A stretch of DNA of 64,000 bases from CAVYUC01 sp963783085 (GTDB lineage: Bacteria; Bacteroidota; Bacteroidia; Bacteroidales; Prolixibacteraceae), in NCBI GenBank assembly GCA_963783085.1, contig CAWAMJ010000002.1, forward strand, positions 310,001 to 374,000, in the 5' to 3' direction. Below the pieces are notes generated by a model. It had not been told where the DNA came from and searched no databases. It saw nothing but the letters and a program-made list of their open reading frames with translations. Positions 35,715 to 45,310 of this stretch are shown one piece after another (position 1 is the stretch's first letter; every line of letters begins with the position of its first letter). The translations under genes and the position numbers were made by a program.

Positions 35715-36752
35715 TTACAGCTGCGTTCTTGCAAACGGAACCACATTCTGCCCCACGAATTCTTTTTTCTGAAATTTGTAAAAACCGGTAATGGCAATCA
35801 TTGCTGCATTGTCCATGGTGAATTCGAATTTCGGGATGTACAAATTCCAATCCCGTTTTTGCGCCTCCTCCTGAAGCGTTTTCCGCAAACCGGAATTGGC
35901 AGAAACACCGCCTGCAATGGCAATTTCCTTTATTCCTGTTTGTTTGGCAGCTTTTCGCAATTTATTCAGCAAAATTTCGATGATGGTGTGTTGCAACGAT
36001 GCGCATAAATCGGCTTTATTTTCTTCGATAAAATTCTCATTTTCTTTCAGTTGATCGCGAAGAAAATAGAGGAAGCTGGTTTTCAGTCCGCTAAAACTGT
36101 AATCGAGGTTTGGGATGCGGGGCCTGGAAAACTGAAACCTGAATTTATCGCCCTGTTGAGCCAGCTTATCAACATGCGGACCGCCGGGATACGGCAAACC
36201 CATCACTTTGGCACATTTATCAAATGCTTCGCCGGCGGCATCATCGATGGTTTGTCCGATGACTTCCATTTTCAGGTAATCGTGCACAAGGATGATTTGG
36301 GAATTTCCACCGGAAACGAGCAAACAGAGAAACGGAAACTGCGGGGGATTGAAATCCACATTTTTTTCCCGGATGAAAAGCGCCAGCACATGTGCCTGCA
36401 AATGGTTCACTTCGATGAGCGGAATTCCCGCTGCCAGTGAAAAACCTTTGGCAAAGGAAGTTCCAACGAGCAGCGAACCGAGTAATCCCGGCCCACGCGT
36501 AAACGCCACCGCCGAAATTTCACTTTTGGGAATCCCCGAGCGTTTCAAGGCGGTTTCCACCACCGGGATAATGTTTTGCTGGTGTGCCCGCGATGCCAGT
36601 TCCGGAACAACGCCGCCATATTCCTCGTGAATTTTCTGACTGGCAATCACATTCGAGTAAATGGCGCCGTCGCGGATAACAGCCGCCGAAGTATCGTCGC
36701 ACGAAGATTCGATTCCCAGAATGGTAATTGAATTATTTTTTTCGAAAATCAT
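35715..36752 (-). CDS. tsaD: tRNA threonylcarbamoyladenosine transferase subunit
   Basis: A 345-residue ASKHA-fold protein that, with TsaB and TsaE, installs t6A37 on ANN-decoding tRNAs in the cytoplasm. Landmarks are ILGIESSCDDTSAAV at the N-terminus, VPELASRAH, TRGPGLLGSLLVG, the metal-binding HLQAH at 117-121 and LLVSGGNSQI. The C-terminal IAGGVSANSGLRK segment completes the fold. Length is standard. It is divergent from the tamB-like gene, with about 195 bp between them. Confidence 0.95.
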   Translation of the reverse strand: MIFEKNNSITILGIESSCDDTSAAVIRDGAIYSNVIASQKIHEEYGGVVPELASRAHQQNIIPVVETALKRSGIPKSEISAVAFTRGPGLLGSLLVGTSFAKGFSLAAGIPLIEVNHLQAHVLALFIREKNVDFNPPQFPFLCLLVSGGNSQIILVHDYLKMEVIGQTIDDAAGEAFDKCAKVMGLPYPGGPHVDKLAQQGDKFRFQFSRPRIPNLDYSFSGLKTSFLYFLRDQLKENENFIEENKADLCASLQHTIIEILLNKLRKAAKQTGIKEIAIAGGVSANSGLRKTLQEEAQKRDWNLYIPKFEFTMDNAAMIAITGFYKFQKKEFVGQNVVPFARTQL

Positions 36753-36947
36753 ATTATCAGTTTCATTCTTTCGTTATACTTTTCAAGGCTCGTTATGTTA
36801 TGCACAACTATCAACAATTATCCATAACATACGGTTAAAAAAACAAGTAAAAACATCGATTGTTTTTGGTATAAAAAGACTATGTTCGTTCAATTTTAAA
36901 GCGGCAAAACTATTAAAAAAGGCTGGAAAATAATATTCATTGTTGTA

Positions 36948-39212
36948 GTGGTGATCGCCATGTTGATTGTTGCCGGGTACGTTGCACTTCAAAACAGCAA
37001 GGTTCAAACCTTTATCACTCAAAAATTAACCGAAAGGCTTTCAAAGCAAATTAATTCGAAAGTCAGCATCGGGAAAGTATATTTTTCATTTTTCAACAAG
37101 TTAATCCTTGAAGACGTTTTAGTTGAAGATCAAACCAGCGACACGCTTTTTTTTGCCGAAACTGTAACAGCGAATATCGACAGCGTAAAATACCGGGACC
37201 GGAAAATTGCCCTTGGTTTGGTGACGGTGGACAAAACCACCATAAACGTTGAAAAAGATTCTGCCGGCCATTTTAATTTCACGTTCATTCTCGATTCGCT
37301 CCGGAATCCGGAAAATGAACCCGGAGGCTGGAATATCAGCTCCAAAGAATTTTACTTCAATCGTTCAAACATGTTGTTTAGCAATATCTATTCCGCAGAA
37401 ACCGACAGCTTTTACATCAATAATATGGGCCTCCGGATTTCAGACTTTTTGCTCGACAGCGATTCGCTCGATTTTCAGATTGAGGAACTGACATTAAACG
37501 ACGGGAGAAACCTGAAAGTAGACCGGTTTAATGCCCATTTTCATTCTTCTGCCGACAGTATTGCGATTACGGAGCTGAACCTGAAAACCAACCTTTCGGA
37601 AATTAATGAAAGCGATTTTACCTTCAATTTTCCCGACACATTGAAAACAGTGGCAAATGCAACCATCGATTTCCGGTTTTCACCTTCTGTAATAAGCCTT
37701 TACGAACTTTCGCAACTCATTCCCGGACTTCGCGGGATGGATCAAATTATTGATTTTTCGGGAGAAATTTATGGAAAACTGAACGATTTAAAAGGCAGGG
37801 ACCTTTTGTTGCAAACCGGGCAAAATACCCTGGCATCGTTTGATGCGTATGTAAATGATATCACCGATCCCGGTTCAACATACATTTTTTTAGATTTGAA
37901 AAATCTGCAAACCACATTTACGGATTTGAACCGAATAAAATTGCCGAAAAGTTCAGAAATGAGGTACCTCGAATTTCCGGAATCGTTCTATGAAGCAGGA
38001 CTGCTGAACTACAAAGGAAATTTTACCGGTTTTCTCACTGATTTCGTGGCCTTTGGCACCCTGACCAGCCGAATGGGAGTTTTAACCACCGATGTTTCTG
38101 TTGTGCCCGATGCCGGAGAAAAAATAACTTACCAGGGAAAAGTGGCTACTGACAACTTTAAATTCGGCGAACTTTTTCAGAACGAAAACTTTGGCGAAAT
38201 TACCTTCGACGGCAGCGTTGACGGCTATTTCAACCAGGAAAATAAAGCGGTATACGGAAAATTCAAAGGGGAAATCGCGCAGTTTGAAATCAACGGTTAC
38301 AACTATGAAAACATTACGCTCGATGGTACGCTCAACAACAAACGGTTCGATGGAATTGTAAACATCGATGATCCGAACCTTAATTTCGATTTCGCCGGCC
38401 GGATGAATTTCAACCCCAAAGTTCCTGATTTCGATTTTCGGCTCGATTTACGCAAAGCAATGCCCGGAAAGCTAAACCTGAGCGACAATTATCCGGCGTC
38501 TCAGCTTTCGTTTGTAATGAATGCCAATTTTACCGGCGATGAGGTCGACAATCTTCAGGGAGCCATTGCCATTGAAAAAGGAACCTATACCAACCGCAAC
38601 GGAACGCTTAATCTCGATGGAATTCAGCTAAATTCCGCAACTGAAGGCGAACAAAATACACTAAAGCTTACGTCCGATTTTTTCGATTTTGAAATCAACG
38701 GCAAATACCATTTTAAAAGTATTGCCAACGCATTTGAAAAAAGTATTAACAAATATCTGCCGGCAACCAATTACGAGCGCCTGGCCAGCGCTGAAAAGAA
38801 TAAGTTCGATTACCATTTTGAAGCAAAAAATCTTGACAGTTTAACTGCTGTGTTTATTCCGGCCATAAAATTGGAAACGCCGTTTTTGCTTTACGGGCGG
38901 CTTGATTCGGAACAGGCTGTTTTTGAATTGAAAGGCAGCATTCCCGGATTCAGCACCAACAGTTTCATGATAAAAGATATTTTTATAGGAAATGCTCCGG
39001 GAAATGAAGGTTATGCCTCAAAATTCAGGTTGGGCGAAGTTTTATTTAAAAACGGAATGAAAATTTACAATCTGGCAGTCGACTCCAAACTTTCGCAAAA
39101 TACAATTCGAAACCAGATTTCCTGGACCAATTACCACCGCCTCACCTACAGCGGAAGAATTATTACCGAAGCTGTTTTTTCGGATCGTGGCTCATGGCCC
39201 GCCGCACATTGA
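36948..39212 (+). CDS. tamB: TamB/AsmA-like translocation protein, N-terminal part
   Basis: A 754-codon frame with an N-terminal membrane anchor and a long series of beta-strands of the AsmA/TamB type, for example KINSKVSIGKVYFSF-like starts and repeated DxxxFxFxGxM segments. It ends at 39212 with SWPAAH after an apparent one-base change in the T6 run at 39175-39180. With five T residues the frame would read EAVFRIVAHGPPHIEIQG and join the next frame, giving one protein of about 1,460 residues, the usual TamB length in Bacteroidota. TamB-type proteins form a hydrophobic groove between the two membranes for lipid transport or outer-membrane assembly. The start is unclear: GTG 36948 and ATG 36960 cut into the anchor, and an in-frame stop lies at 36897-36899. 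Confidence 0.75.
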   Translation: MVIAMLIVAGYVALQNSKVQTFITQKLTERLSKQINSKVSIGKVYFSFFNKLILEDVLVEDQTSDTLFFAETVTANIDSVKYRDRKIALGLVTVDKTTINVEKDSAGHFNFTFILDSLRNPENEPGGWNISSKEFYFNRSNMLFSNIYSAETDSFYINNMGLRISDFLLDSDSLDFQIEELTLNDGRNLKVDRFNAHFHSSADSIAITELNLKTNLSEINESDFTFNFPDTLKTVANATIDFRFSPSVISLYELSQLIPGLRGMDQIIDFSGEIYGKLNDLKGRDLLLQTGQNTLASFDAYVNDITDPGSTYIFLDLKNLQTTFTDLNRIKLPKSSEMRYLEFPESFYEAGLLNYKGNFTGFLTDFVAFGTLTSRMGVLTTDVSVVPDAGEKITYQGKVATDNFKFGELFQNENFGEITFDGSVDGYFNQENKAVYGKFKGEIAQFEINGYNYENITLDGTLNNKRFDGIVNIDDPNLNFDFAGRMNFNPKVPDFDFRLDLRKAMPGKLNLSDNYPASQLSFVMNANFTGDEVDNLQGAIAIEKGTYTNRNGTLNLDGIQLNSATEGEQNTLKLTSDFFDFEINGKYHFKSIANAFEKSINKYLPATNYERLASAEKNKFDYHFEAKNLDSLTAVFIPAIKLETPFLLYGRLDSEQAVFELKGSIPGFSTNSFMIKDIFIGNAPGNEGYASKFRLGEVLFKNGMKIYNLAVDSKLSQNTIRNQISWTNYHRLTYSGRIITEAVFSDRGSWPAAH

Positions 39213-41313
39213 AATCCAGGGAAAATCAAGTAAAATTTTTATTGCCGATTCACTTTGGAACATTACTCCGTTCGCTGCCAGTATCGACAGTTCCACGATC
39301 AAAATAGACGGTTTTCGGTTTTACAATGACAAACAGGCGATTATGTTGCACGGAAGCATTTCCAAAACGGATACCAGCACGTTGACGGCGCAATTTGAAA
39401 ACATAAACCTGGGTTACCTCGATAATTATTTGAATAAAGATTTTTCGATGGGCGGAATGCTGAGCGGAACTGCCGAAATTGCTGATTTCTACAACAAACG
39501 TCTGATTTTTTCGGATTTGAACATCGATGATTTTATGTTTCAGGATCAGTTGATTGGACAGATTTCCCTAAGTAATAAATGGGATTATTTTCAGGCGCTT
39601 ATCAATTCAGAATTAAAAATCGAAAAAAACGAAAGGGAAAGTTTGCTGGCCTCGGGCAGTTATAATCCATCTACACATGAACTGATGTATAATGCAGAAG
39701 TTAACCGTTTCCCGCTGGTATTACTCGAAACGGTTATCCGGAATAACTTGTCAGGATTTCAAGGTGAAGGAACAGGAAAAATGACCATTCACGGAACCCC
39801 CGGTAGAATTCTGATGAATGGTGCGATTTTGGGTGAAAATGCGGGTTTAACCATCGATTACACACAGGTGAAATATAATTTCACTGACACGGTGTTTTTT
39901 AAAGGCGACACCATTGATTTCGACCGTCTGAGAATTCGGGACGAAAGAGGAAATCCGGCAATTTTTGATGGAACGATTGTCCATACCAACTTTCACGACA
40001 TGAAATACGACCTTTCTGTATCGTCGCTGAAGGTGCTGGCTTTTAATACAACGGCAAAAGATAACCAGTTGTTTTTTGGGCAGATTGTTGCCAATGGGCG
40101 ACTGGACATCAGCGGAAAAGGACAACAGGTGACGCTCAGTGGCAGTGGAACAACCCTGAACGGAACGAATGTTAACATATCACTCGAATACGAAGGAGAC
40201 GTTGAACAATATGATTTTATAAAATTTGTATCTCCGGAAGAAACCGATACCGAAGAATACCAGTTTCAAACGCAAACCGCAGATGATTTCAACCTAAACC
40301 TGTCGATTCATGCCACTCCCGAAGCAAAAGTGCAACTTATTTACAACACGCAAATTGGCGATGTAATTAAAGCTCAGGGTGAAGGGTACCTCGTTTTTGG
40401 AATGGATGGCGAAGGAAATGTTTCTCTTTCGGGAAATTATATAGTTGAAAAAGGAGACTATCTGTTTACACTCCAAAATGTAATTAACAAAAGGTTTAGC
40501 ATCGAACAGGGCGGAACCATTAACTGGTCGGGAGATCCGTATGATGCGATTATCGACATTAACGCGGTGTACCGGTTAAAAGCTTCGGTGAGCGGTTTAC
40601 TTACGAATGCTTACCCTGCAGCTTACCAAAACAACCAGAATAACAATTCCGGCAATCAGCGCATTCCCGTAGAATGCAAAATTTTGTTGTCGGAAAACCT
40701 CTCGAATCCAGACATTAATTTTGAGATTGATTTTCCGTCGGTTGATTCCTATGTTACCAACCAGTTACAACAATATTTCAACACACAGGAAGAAATGAAC
40801 AAGCAAATTCTCTCGCTGCTCGTTCTTGGAAAATTTTATGTTCCGGAATACATGCGCGGAACGTTTGAAGCTCAAAATTCAGGATTGATTGGGACTACTG
40901 CAAGCGAGCTTTTTTCCAACCAGTTGAGCAACTGGCTGTCGCAAATTAACAACAATGTCGACATCGGTGTAAATTACCGCCCGGGAAACCAGATAACCGA
41001 TGATGAAATTGAACTGGCGCTGAGCACTCAAATGTTTAACGACCGGGTGACCATCAACGGAAACATTGGCAACAACGTCAATCCCTACACCGGCAACAAC
41101 AGTCAGTTGGTGGGAGATTTTGAAATCGATGTGAAACTTATACCCAGCGGAAAACTGCAATTGAAAGCATACAACCGATCAAACAACAACCTCATTTACG
41201 AAACTTCGCCATATACCCAGGGTGTGGGATTTAGCTTTACCGAAGAATACAATACATTTGGGCAACTATTGAAGAAAATGGGCAGTTTGTTCGGCAAAAA
41301 AGAGGAAGAATAA
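39187..41313 (+). CDS. tamB: TamB/AsmA-like protein, C-terminal part (DUF490)
   Basis: A 708-codon frame beginning with GTG inside the end of the previous frame, which is not a credible real start. It continues the beta-helical groove and ends with the TamB C-terminal (DUF490) domain: GEGYLVFGMDGEGNVSLSGNY, VEKGDYLFTLQNVINKRFSI, then NQILSLLVLGKFYVPEY-like and the closing strands near YNRSNNNLIYETSPYTQGVGFSFTEE. The two frames overlap by 26 bp and should be read as one gene. Whether the break is real or a sequencing error decides whether the cell has a working TamB. Confidence 0.78.
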   Translation: MAHGPPHIEIQGKSSKIFIADSLWNITPFAASIDSSTIKIDGFRFYNDKQAIMLHGSISKTDTSTLTAQFENINLGYLDNYLNKDFSMGGMLSGTAEIADFYNKRLIFSDLNIDDFMFQDQLIGQISLSNKWDYFQALINSELKIEKNERESLLASGSYNPSTHELMYNAEVNRFPLVLLETVIRNNLSGFQGEGTGKMTIHGTPGRILMNGAILGENAGLTIDYTQVKYNFTDTVFFKGDTIDFDRLRIRDERGNPAIFDGTIVHTNFHDMKYDLSVSSLKVLAFNTTAKDNQLFFGQIVANGRLDISGKGQQVTLSGSGTTLNGTNVNISLEYEGDVEQYDFIKFVSPEETDTEEYQFQTQTADDFNLNLSIHATPEAKVQLIYNTQIGDVIKAQGEGYLVFGMDGEGNVSLSGNYIVEKGDYLFTLQNVINKRFSIEQGGTINWSGDPYDAIIDINAVYRLKASVSGLLTNAYPAAYQNNQNNNSGNQRIPVECKILLSENLSNPDINFEIDFPSVDSYVTNQLQQYFNTQEEMNKQILSLLVLGKFYVPEYMRGTFEAQNSGLIGTTASELFSNQLSNWLSQINNNVDIGVNYRPGNQITDDEIELALSTQMFNDRVTINGNIGNNVNPYTGNNSQLVGDFEIDVKLIPSGKLQLKAYNRSNNNLIYETSPYTQGVGFSFTEEYNTFGQLLKKMGSLFGKKEEE

Positions 41314-41472
41314 ACCATCTGCAGCAGGTTGCAACCCGGTTTTCTTTGGTTGTTTTTAAAACATTAAATTCTTTGAAAATTGATTTGCAACATATAAATG
41401 TACCATATTTCTTAGTATTATTGCGCATCGTTCAAAATCTGATTCTATTTAAAAACCTATAAATCTTTCGCT

Positions 41473-42915
41473 ATGTTCATTTTAATGGTTGTCGTTTTCG
41501 TTTTAGGATATACTGCAATTGCCCTGGAACACCCGCTTAAAGTTGACAAAGCCGCGTCTGCACTCGTGCTCGGGGTGCTCGTTTGGACTGTTTTTATTTT
41601 CGATGTACCAGGAATTCTTAATCTGGGATACAGCCAGGCCTGGGAACATTTTCAGAATAGTTCACTGATAAAGGAATTTATTGAAAACAATCCCAACGCC
41701 GGGATCATCGAACAAATGAAACACTTTGTGATTGATAATCAAATCGTGGAACATTTGGGCGAAATTTCCGAAATTTTATTTTTCCTGCTTGGAGCAATGA
41801 CCATTGTTGAAACCGTCGATCAACATGAAGGGTTTAGGATAATTACCGACAGGATTACCACAACCAATAAGGTGAAACTTTTATGGATTCTCAGTGTACT
41901 TACCTTCTTCATGTCGGCCCTGCTCGACAACCTTACCACCACTATTGTTATGGTAGCGTTGCTGCGCAAACTGATTGAAGATAAAAAATCGCGTTGGTTT
42001 TTTGCCAGTATGATTATAATAGCAGCCAATGCCGGCGGCGCCTGGTCACCGATTGGCGATGTTACAACAATTATGTTGTGGATTGGCAAACAGGTAACTG
42101 CAGGTAATATCATTGCCATGGTAATTGTTCCGAGCCTTTTCAATATGCTGTTTCCTTTGCTTATTGTTTCCATCTATATGAGAGGACATGTTGAGAAACC
42201 GGAGATAAATGACGATGAAGGCGGTGATGAATTTACCACTCCTTTCGAACGGAAACTGATGTTAATTATGGGAATCGGCGCGTTGCTTTTTGTTCCGGTT
42301 TTCAAAACAACCACCCATCTTCCGCCTTACATGGGCATGCTATTCGGTCTGGGTGTACTTTGGATAACCACTGAAATCATGCATCGGAACAAGAGTCACG
42401 AAGATAAAAGGAGGCTTACCATTGTTGGGGTTTTGCGTAAAGTTGATGTCCCTACCATCTTTTTCTTCCTCGGGATTTTATCTGCTGTGGCAGCGCTCCA
42501 GGTTGCGGGTCATTTGAACCTTCTGGCAGGTTTCCTCGACGAGAATGTTCACAATATTTACGGTATCAATACAGCCATTGGGATCTTATCGTCAATCGTT
42601 GACAATGTGCCACTTACTGCCGGCGCCATGGGAATGTACCCGGTAATGACCGAAGCGATGGTTCAAGCATCAGCAGAACCCACTTATATGCACCATTTTG
42701 TACAGGATGGAGCCTTTTGGGAATTACTGGCTTATGCTGCCGGTACCGGTGGAAGTATTTTAATCATTGGTTCGGCTGCCGGTGTTGCTGCCATGGGACT
42801 TGAAAAAATCGATTTCATTTGGTACATGAAAAAAATTAGCTGGCTGGCACTGGTTGGTTATTTCGGCGGTATATTAATCTACTGGCTGCAGGAACTTCTT
42901 TTTTTCAAAATGTAA
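41473..42915 (+). CDS. nhaD: Na+/H+ antiporter, NhaD family
   Basis: A 480-residue ion transporter with 12-13 membrane segments. NhaD features are seen in FFLLGAMTIVETVDQHEGF, the TFFMSALLDNLTTTIVMVALL helix, AANAGGAWSPIGDVTTIMLW and, in the second half, GILSSIVDNVPLTAGAMGMYP and AAGTGGSILIIGSAAG. Two helices with conserved Asp-Asn pairs (LDNLTT and VDNVPLT) mark the ion path of this family. It should export Na+ (or Li+) in exchange for H+ at alkaline pH. A near-consensus -7 element TATTATTG lies at 41416-41423. With nhaC it makes two sodium antiporters in the window. Confidence 0.9.
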   Translation: MFILMVVVFVLGYTAIALEHPLKVDKAASALVLGVLVWTVFIFDVPGILNLGYSQAWEHFQNSSLIKEFIENNPNAGIIEQMKHFVIDNQIVEHLGEISEILFFLLGAMTIVETVDQHEGFRIITDRITTTNKVKLLWILSVLTFFMSALLDNLTTTIVMVALLRKLIEDKKSRWFFASMIIIAANAGGAWSPIGDVTTIMLWIGKQVTAGNIIAMVIVPSLFNMLFPLLIVSIYMRGHVEKPEINDDEGGDEFTTPFERKLMLIMGIGALLFVPVFKTTTHLPPYMGMLFGLGVLWITTEIMHRNKSHEDKRRLTIVGVLRKVDVPTIFFFLGILSAVAALQVAGHLNLLAGFLDENVHNIYGINTAIGILSSIVDNVPLTAGAMGMYPVMTEAMVQASAEPTYMHHFVQDGAFWELLAYAAGTGGSILIIGSAAGVAAMGLEKIDFIWYMKKISWLALVGYFGGILIYWLQELLFFKM

Positions 42916-43027
42916 TACAAACAAATTCCACTGTGACAAAATGTTCACAAAATGTAAGTGGAACTGCGGCTTCGAATATAAATACTCGTTTTTTCAATAA
43001 TGGCTTTCTAAAATAATAGTTATTTTT

Positions 43028-43062
43028 ACGAGGTATAATAATTGATGTTATACCTCGTTTTG
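43028..43062. terminator. Hairpin between nhaD and exbB, terminator or operator
   Basis: ACGAGGTATAA and TTATACCTCGT form a perfect 11-bp stem with a 9-nt loop, followed by TTTT and preceded by a T/A-rich run. It can end nhaD transcription; its perfect symmetry and place 40 bp before exbB also allow an operator role. Confidence 0.5.
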
Positions 43063-43097
43063 ATTTAAGTTTAACAGGAATAAAACGGTAAATACCA

Positions 43098-43790
43098 ATG
43101 CTAAAATTATTAATGATTCAAACTGAACTAGCTAATGGAGTGGATACATTAGCCACTGAACCGGAAGGAATTTCCACCAAATTTATCGATTTGGCTTTTA
43201 AAGGCGGATGGATTATGGTTCCCATCATCCTGCTTTCCATTGTTGCGGTGTACATTTTCTTCGATCGATACTTTGCCATTCAAAAGGCAGGCAGGTTTGA
43301 TCAGGGACTGCTGGACAAGATCAAAATCTACATTTCCAGCGGCCGCATCGACGAAGCAATGGCGCTTTGCAAAAGCAATCCGAACCCGGCATCGCGCATG
43401 CTGGAAAAAGGAATCAGCCGGATTGGCCGCCCGCTAACCGATGTAAATGCCGCCATCGAAAATGTGGGTAATCTCGAAATCTCAAAGCTTGAAAAAGGGT
43501 TACCGGCACTGGCATCGGCTGCCGGCGGTGCGCCAATGCTTGGTTTCCTCGGCACGGTAATGGGAATGATCCAGGCATTTTATGATATGGCCAACGCAGG
43601 AAACAACATCGATGTAACGTTGCTTTCAACAGGTATTTATCAGGCCATGGTTACAACCGTTACAGGTTTAACAGTTGGAATTATTGCCTATTTTGCCTAT
43701 AATATTTTAGTAGCGAAAGTTGAACAAGTGGTGTTTAAAATGGAAGCCACAACTTCGGAATTTATGGATTTATTGAATGAACCGGCTTAA
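43098..43790 (+). CDS. exbB: MotA/TolQ/ExbB proton channel protein
   Basis: A 230-residue inner-membrane protein with three membrane segments: WIMVPIILLSIVAVYIFFD near residue 40, then GGAPMLGFLGTVMGMIQAF and YQAMVTTVTGLTVGIIAYFAYNILV. These last two carry the ExbB/TolQ signature. It forms the stator of a proton-driven motor with ExbD and powers TonB. The next gene starts 12 bp after its stop. It has a long N-terminal periplasmic tail of about 30 residues before the first segment, as often in Bacteroidota ExbB proteins. Together with the next two genes it forms a complete ExbBD-TonB unit. Confidence 0.9.
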   Translation: MLKLLMIQTELANGVDTLATEPEGISTKFIDLAFKGGWIMVPIILLSIVAVYIFFDRYFAIQKAGRFDQGLLDKIKIYISSGRIDEAMALCKSNPNPASRMLEKGISRIGRPLTDVNAAIENVGNLEISKLEKGLPALASAAGGAPMLGFLGTVMGMIQAFYDMANAGNNIDVTLLSTGIYQAMVTTVTGLTVGIIAYFAYNILVAKVEQVVFKMEATTSEFMDLLNEPA

Positions 43791-43801
43791 CAAATAAACA
43801 C

Positions 43802-44212
43802 ATGGCATTAAAACGAAGAAGTAAAGTTAATGCAGCTTTCAGCATGTCGTCGATGACCGACATTGTGTTTTTGTTGCTGATATTTTTCATGGTAACGTCT
43901 ACACTGGTAGCGCCGAATGCATTAAAATTGTTGTTGCCCCAAAGCAATAATCAAACCGCTGCCAAACCGATTACAACAATTTCAATAACAAAAGATTTAC
44001 GGTATTACATTAACGACAACGGGAAAATAAAACAAGTTGCATTTCAGGAAATCGAACCGTTTTTACGAAATAACTATGGTGTGGGAAACGATGATATTTT
44101 CATTTCACTTCACGCTGAAAAATCGGTTCCCTGGGAAGAAATTGTTAAAATAATGAACATTGCCCGTCGAAATAAGTATAAAATGATAGCTGCAACAGCG
44201 CCGGAAAAATAA
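43802..44212 (+). CDS. exbD: ExbD/TolR biopolymer transport protein
   Basis: A 136-residue protein with one N-terminal membrane helix, SSMTDIVFLLLIFFMVTST, in which the conserved Asp (MTDIVFLLLIFF) is the proton-carrying residue of ExbD/TolR. A soluble periplasmic domain of about 90 residues follows, with ITKDLRYYINDNG and WEEIVKIMNIARR. It works with ExbB to couple the proton gradient to TonB. The stop codon is directly followed by the tonB start. Confidence 0.9.
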   Translation: MALKRRSKVNAAFSMSSMTDIVFLLLIFFMVTSTLVAPNALKLLLPQSNNQTAAKPITTISITKDLRYYINDNGKIKQVAFQEIEPFLRNNYGVGNDDIFISLHAEKSVPWEEIVKIMNIARRNKYKMIAATAPEK

Positions 44213-45223
44213 ATGAGTTTTATAAGAAAACATAGAAGAGGTATCATTGGAACAGTGGTTTTTCATATCACTATTCTGTTATTGCTCATTTTTCTGGGAT
44301 TTTTTACTCCGCTGCCGTTACCCGGAGAAGAGGGGATTCTCGTTGATTTTGGCGCCAGCGAAAATGGCCTGGGCCAGGAGGAACCGAGTCCGCGAAGGAA
44401 CAATCCGCAGCCGGCACAACCCAAACCGCAGGAACAACAACAGGAAGAAATTCAGCCTGCCACACCTCCTCCTCCACCCCCGTCGCAACCAAAACAAACC
44501 GCTGAAGAAGTGGCCATGACACAGGATTATGAAGAAACAGCAGCCATTGAAGCAGCAGAGCGAAAGAAAAGAGAGGAAGAAAAGAAAAAGCAGCAACAGA
44601 TAGAAAACGAACGCCGCAGACAGCAGGAATTGGAACGGCAGCGCCAGTCCGAAGTAGAACGGCAGCGCCAGGCTGAACTTGAACGCCAGCGTCAGGCTGA
44701 ACTGGAACGCCAGCGCAGGGAAGCAGCCGAAAAGAAAAAACGCGAGGAAGAACAACAGAAAATAGCAGAAATAAATACGCGGGCACAGGGCGCTTTTGGA
44801 AATTCCGGCTCAGGAAGCGGCGGCCGGGGCAACGGTAGCGGAAAAAGCGAGGGAGCTACTTTTCCCGGCGGAAACCAGGGAGCAACCACAGGCGGCCAAA
44901 ATAAAGGGACTTACGGTCCCGGTGGAAGCGGTGGCGGCACCCAGGGCAACGGACCGTCTTTCGATCTTTCCGGTCGTTCGGCCCGATCATTACCACTCCC
45001 GGCTTACCCCGGAAATGATGAAGGAATCGTGAAGGTGAAAATAACCGTCGATAAATACGGTAACGTAACTGCCGCCGATCCCGGTGTGCGCGGAACCACA
45101 ATTATGAACCAAAGCTTCTGGAACGAAGCAAAACAAGCGGCTTTGAAAGCCAAATTCAACGTCGATGAAAGCGCCCCGGCATACCAGCAGGGAACTATCA
45201 CCTATAAATTCGTGCTGGATTGA
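44213..45223 (+). CDS. TonB-like energy transducer with long charged repeat
   Basis: A 336-residue protein with an N-terminal membrane helix (GTVVFHITILLLLIFLGFF). A proline-rich stretch (PATPPPPPPSQP) precedes a highly charged helix of Glu, Arg, Gln and Lys with a tandem element QAELERQRQAELERQR, about residues 115-185. A Gly-, Ser- and Asn-rich linker leads to a C-terminal domain with GRSARSLPLPAYPGNDEGIVKVKITVD, typical of TonB in Bacteroidota. It would span the periplasm and pull on TonB-dependent receptors in the outer membrane, using ExbB and ExbD as motor. The three genes are contiguous with 12 bp and 0 bp gaps. Confidence 0.85.
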   Translation: MSFIRKHRRGIIGTVVFHITILLLLIFLGFFTPLPLPGEEGILVDFGASENGLGQEEPSPRRNNPQPAQPKPQEQQQEEIQPATPPPPPPSQPKQTAEEVAMTQDYEETAAIEAAERKKREEEKKKQQQIENERRRQQELERQRQSEVERQRQAELERQRQAELERQRREAAEKKKREEEQQKIAEINTRAQGAFGNSGSGSGGRGNGSGKSEGATFPGGNQGATTGGQNKGTYGPGGSGGGTQGNGPSFDLSGRSARSLPLPAYPGNDEGIVKVKITVDKYGNVTAADPGVRGTTIMNQSFWNEAKQAALKAKFNVDESAPAYQQGTITYKFVLD

Positions 45224-45310
45224 TCTGGTTCGGCACACTTTCTCAATCGAAATTGATGATAAAAATCACTGGTTAATTGTCCGATTTTGCTGTGATTTGC
45301 ACAAAAAATT

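Noticed and set aside
44304..44786. Long minus-strand open frames opposite tonB.
   Set aside because: They mirror the biased Glu/Arg/Gln codons of the charged tonB repeat and lack any support of their own.
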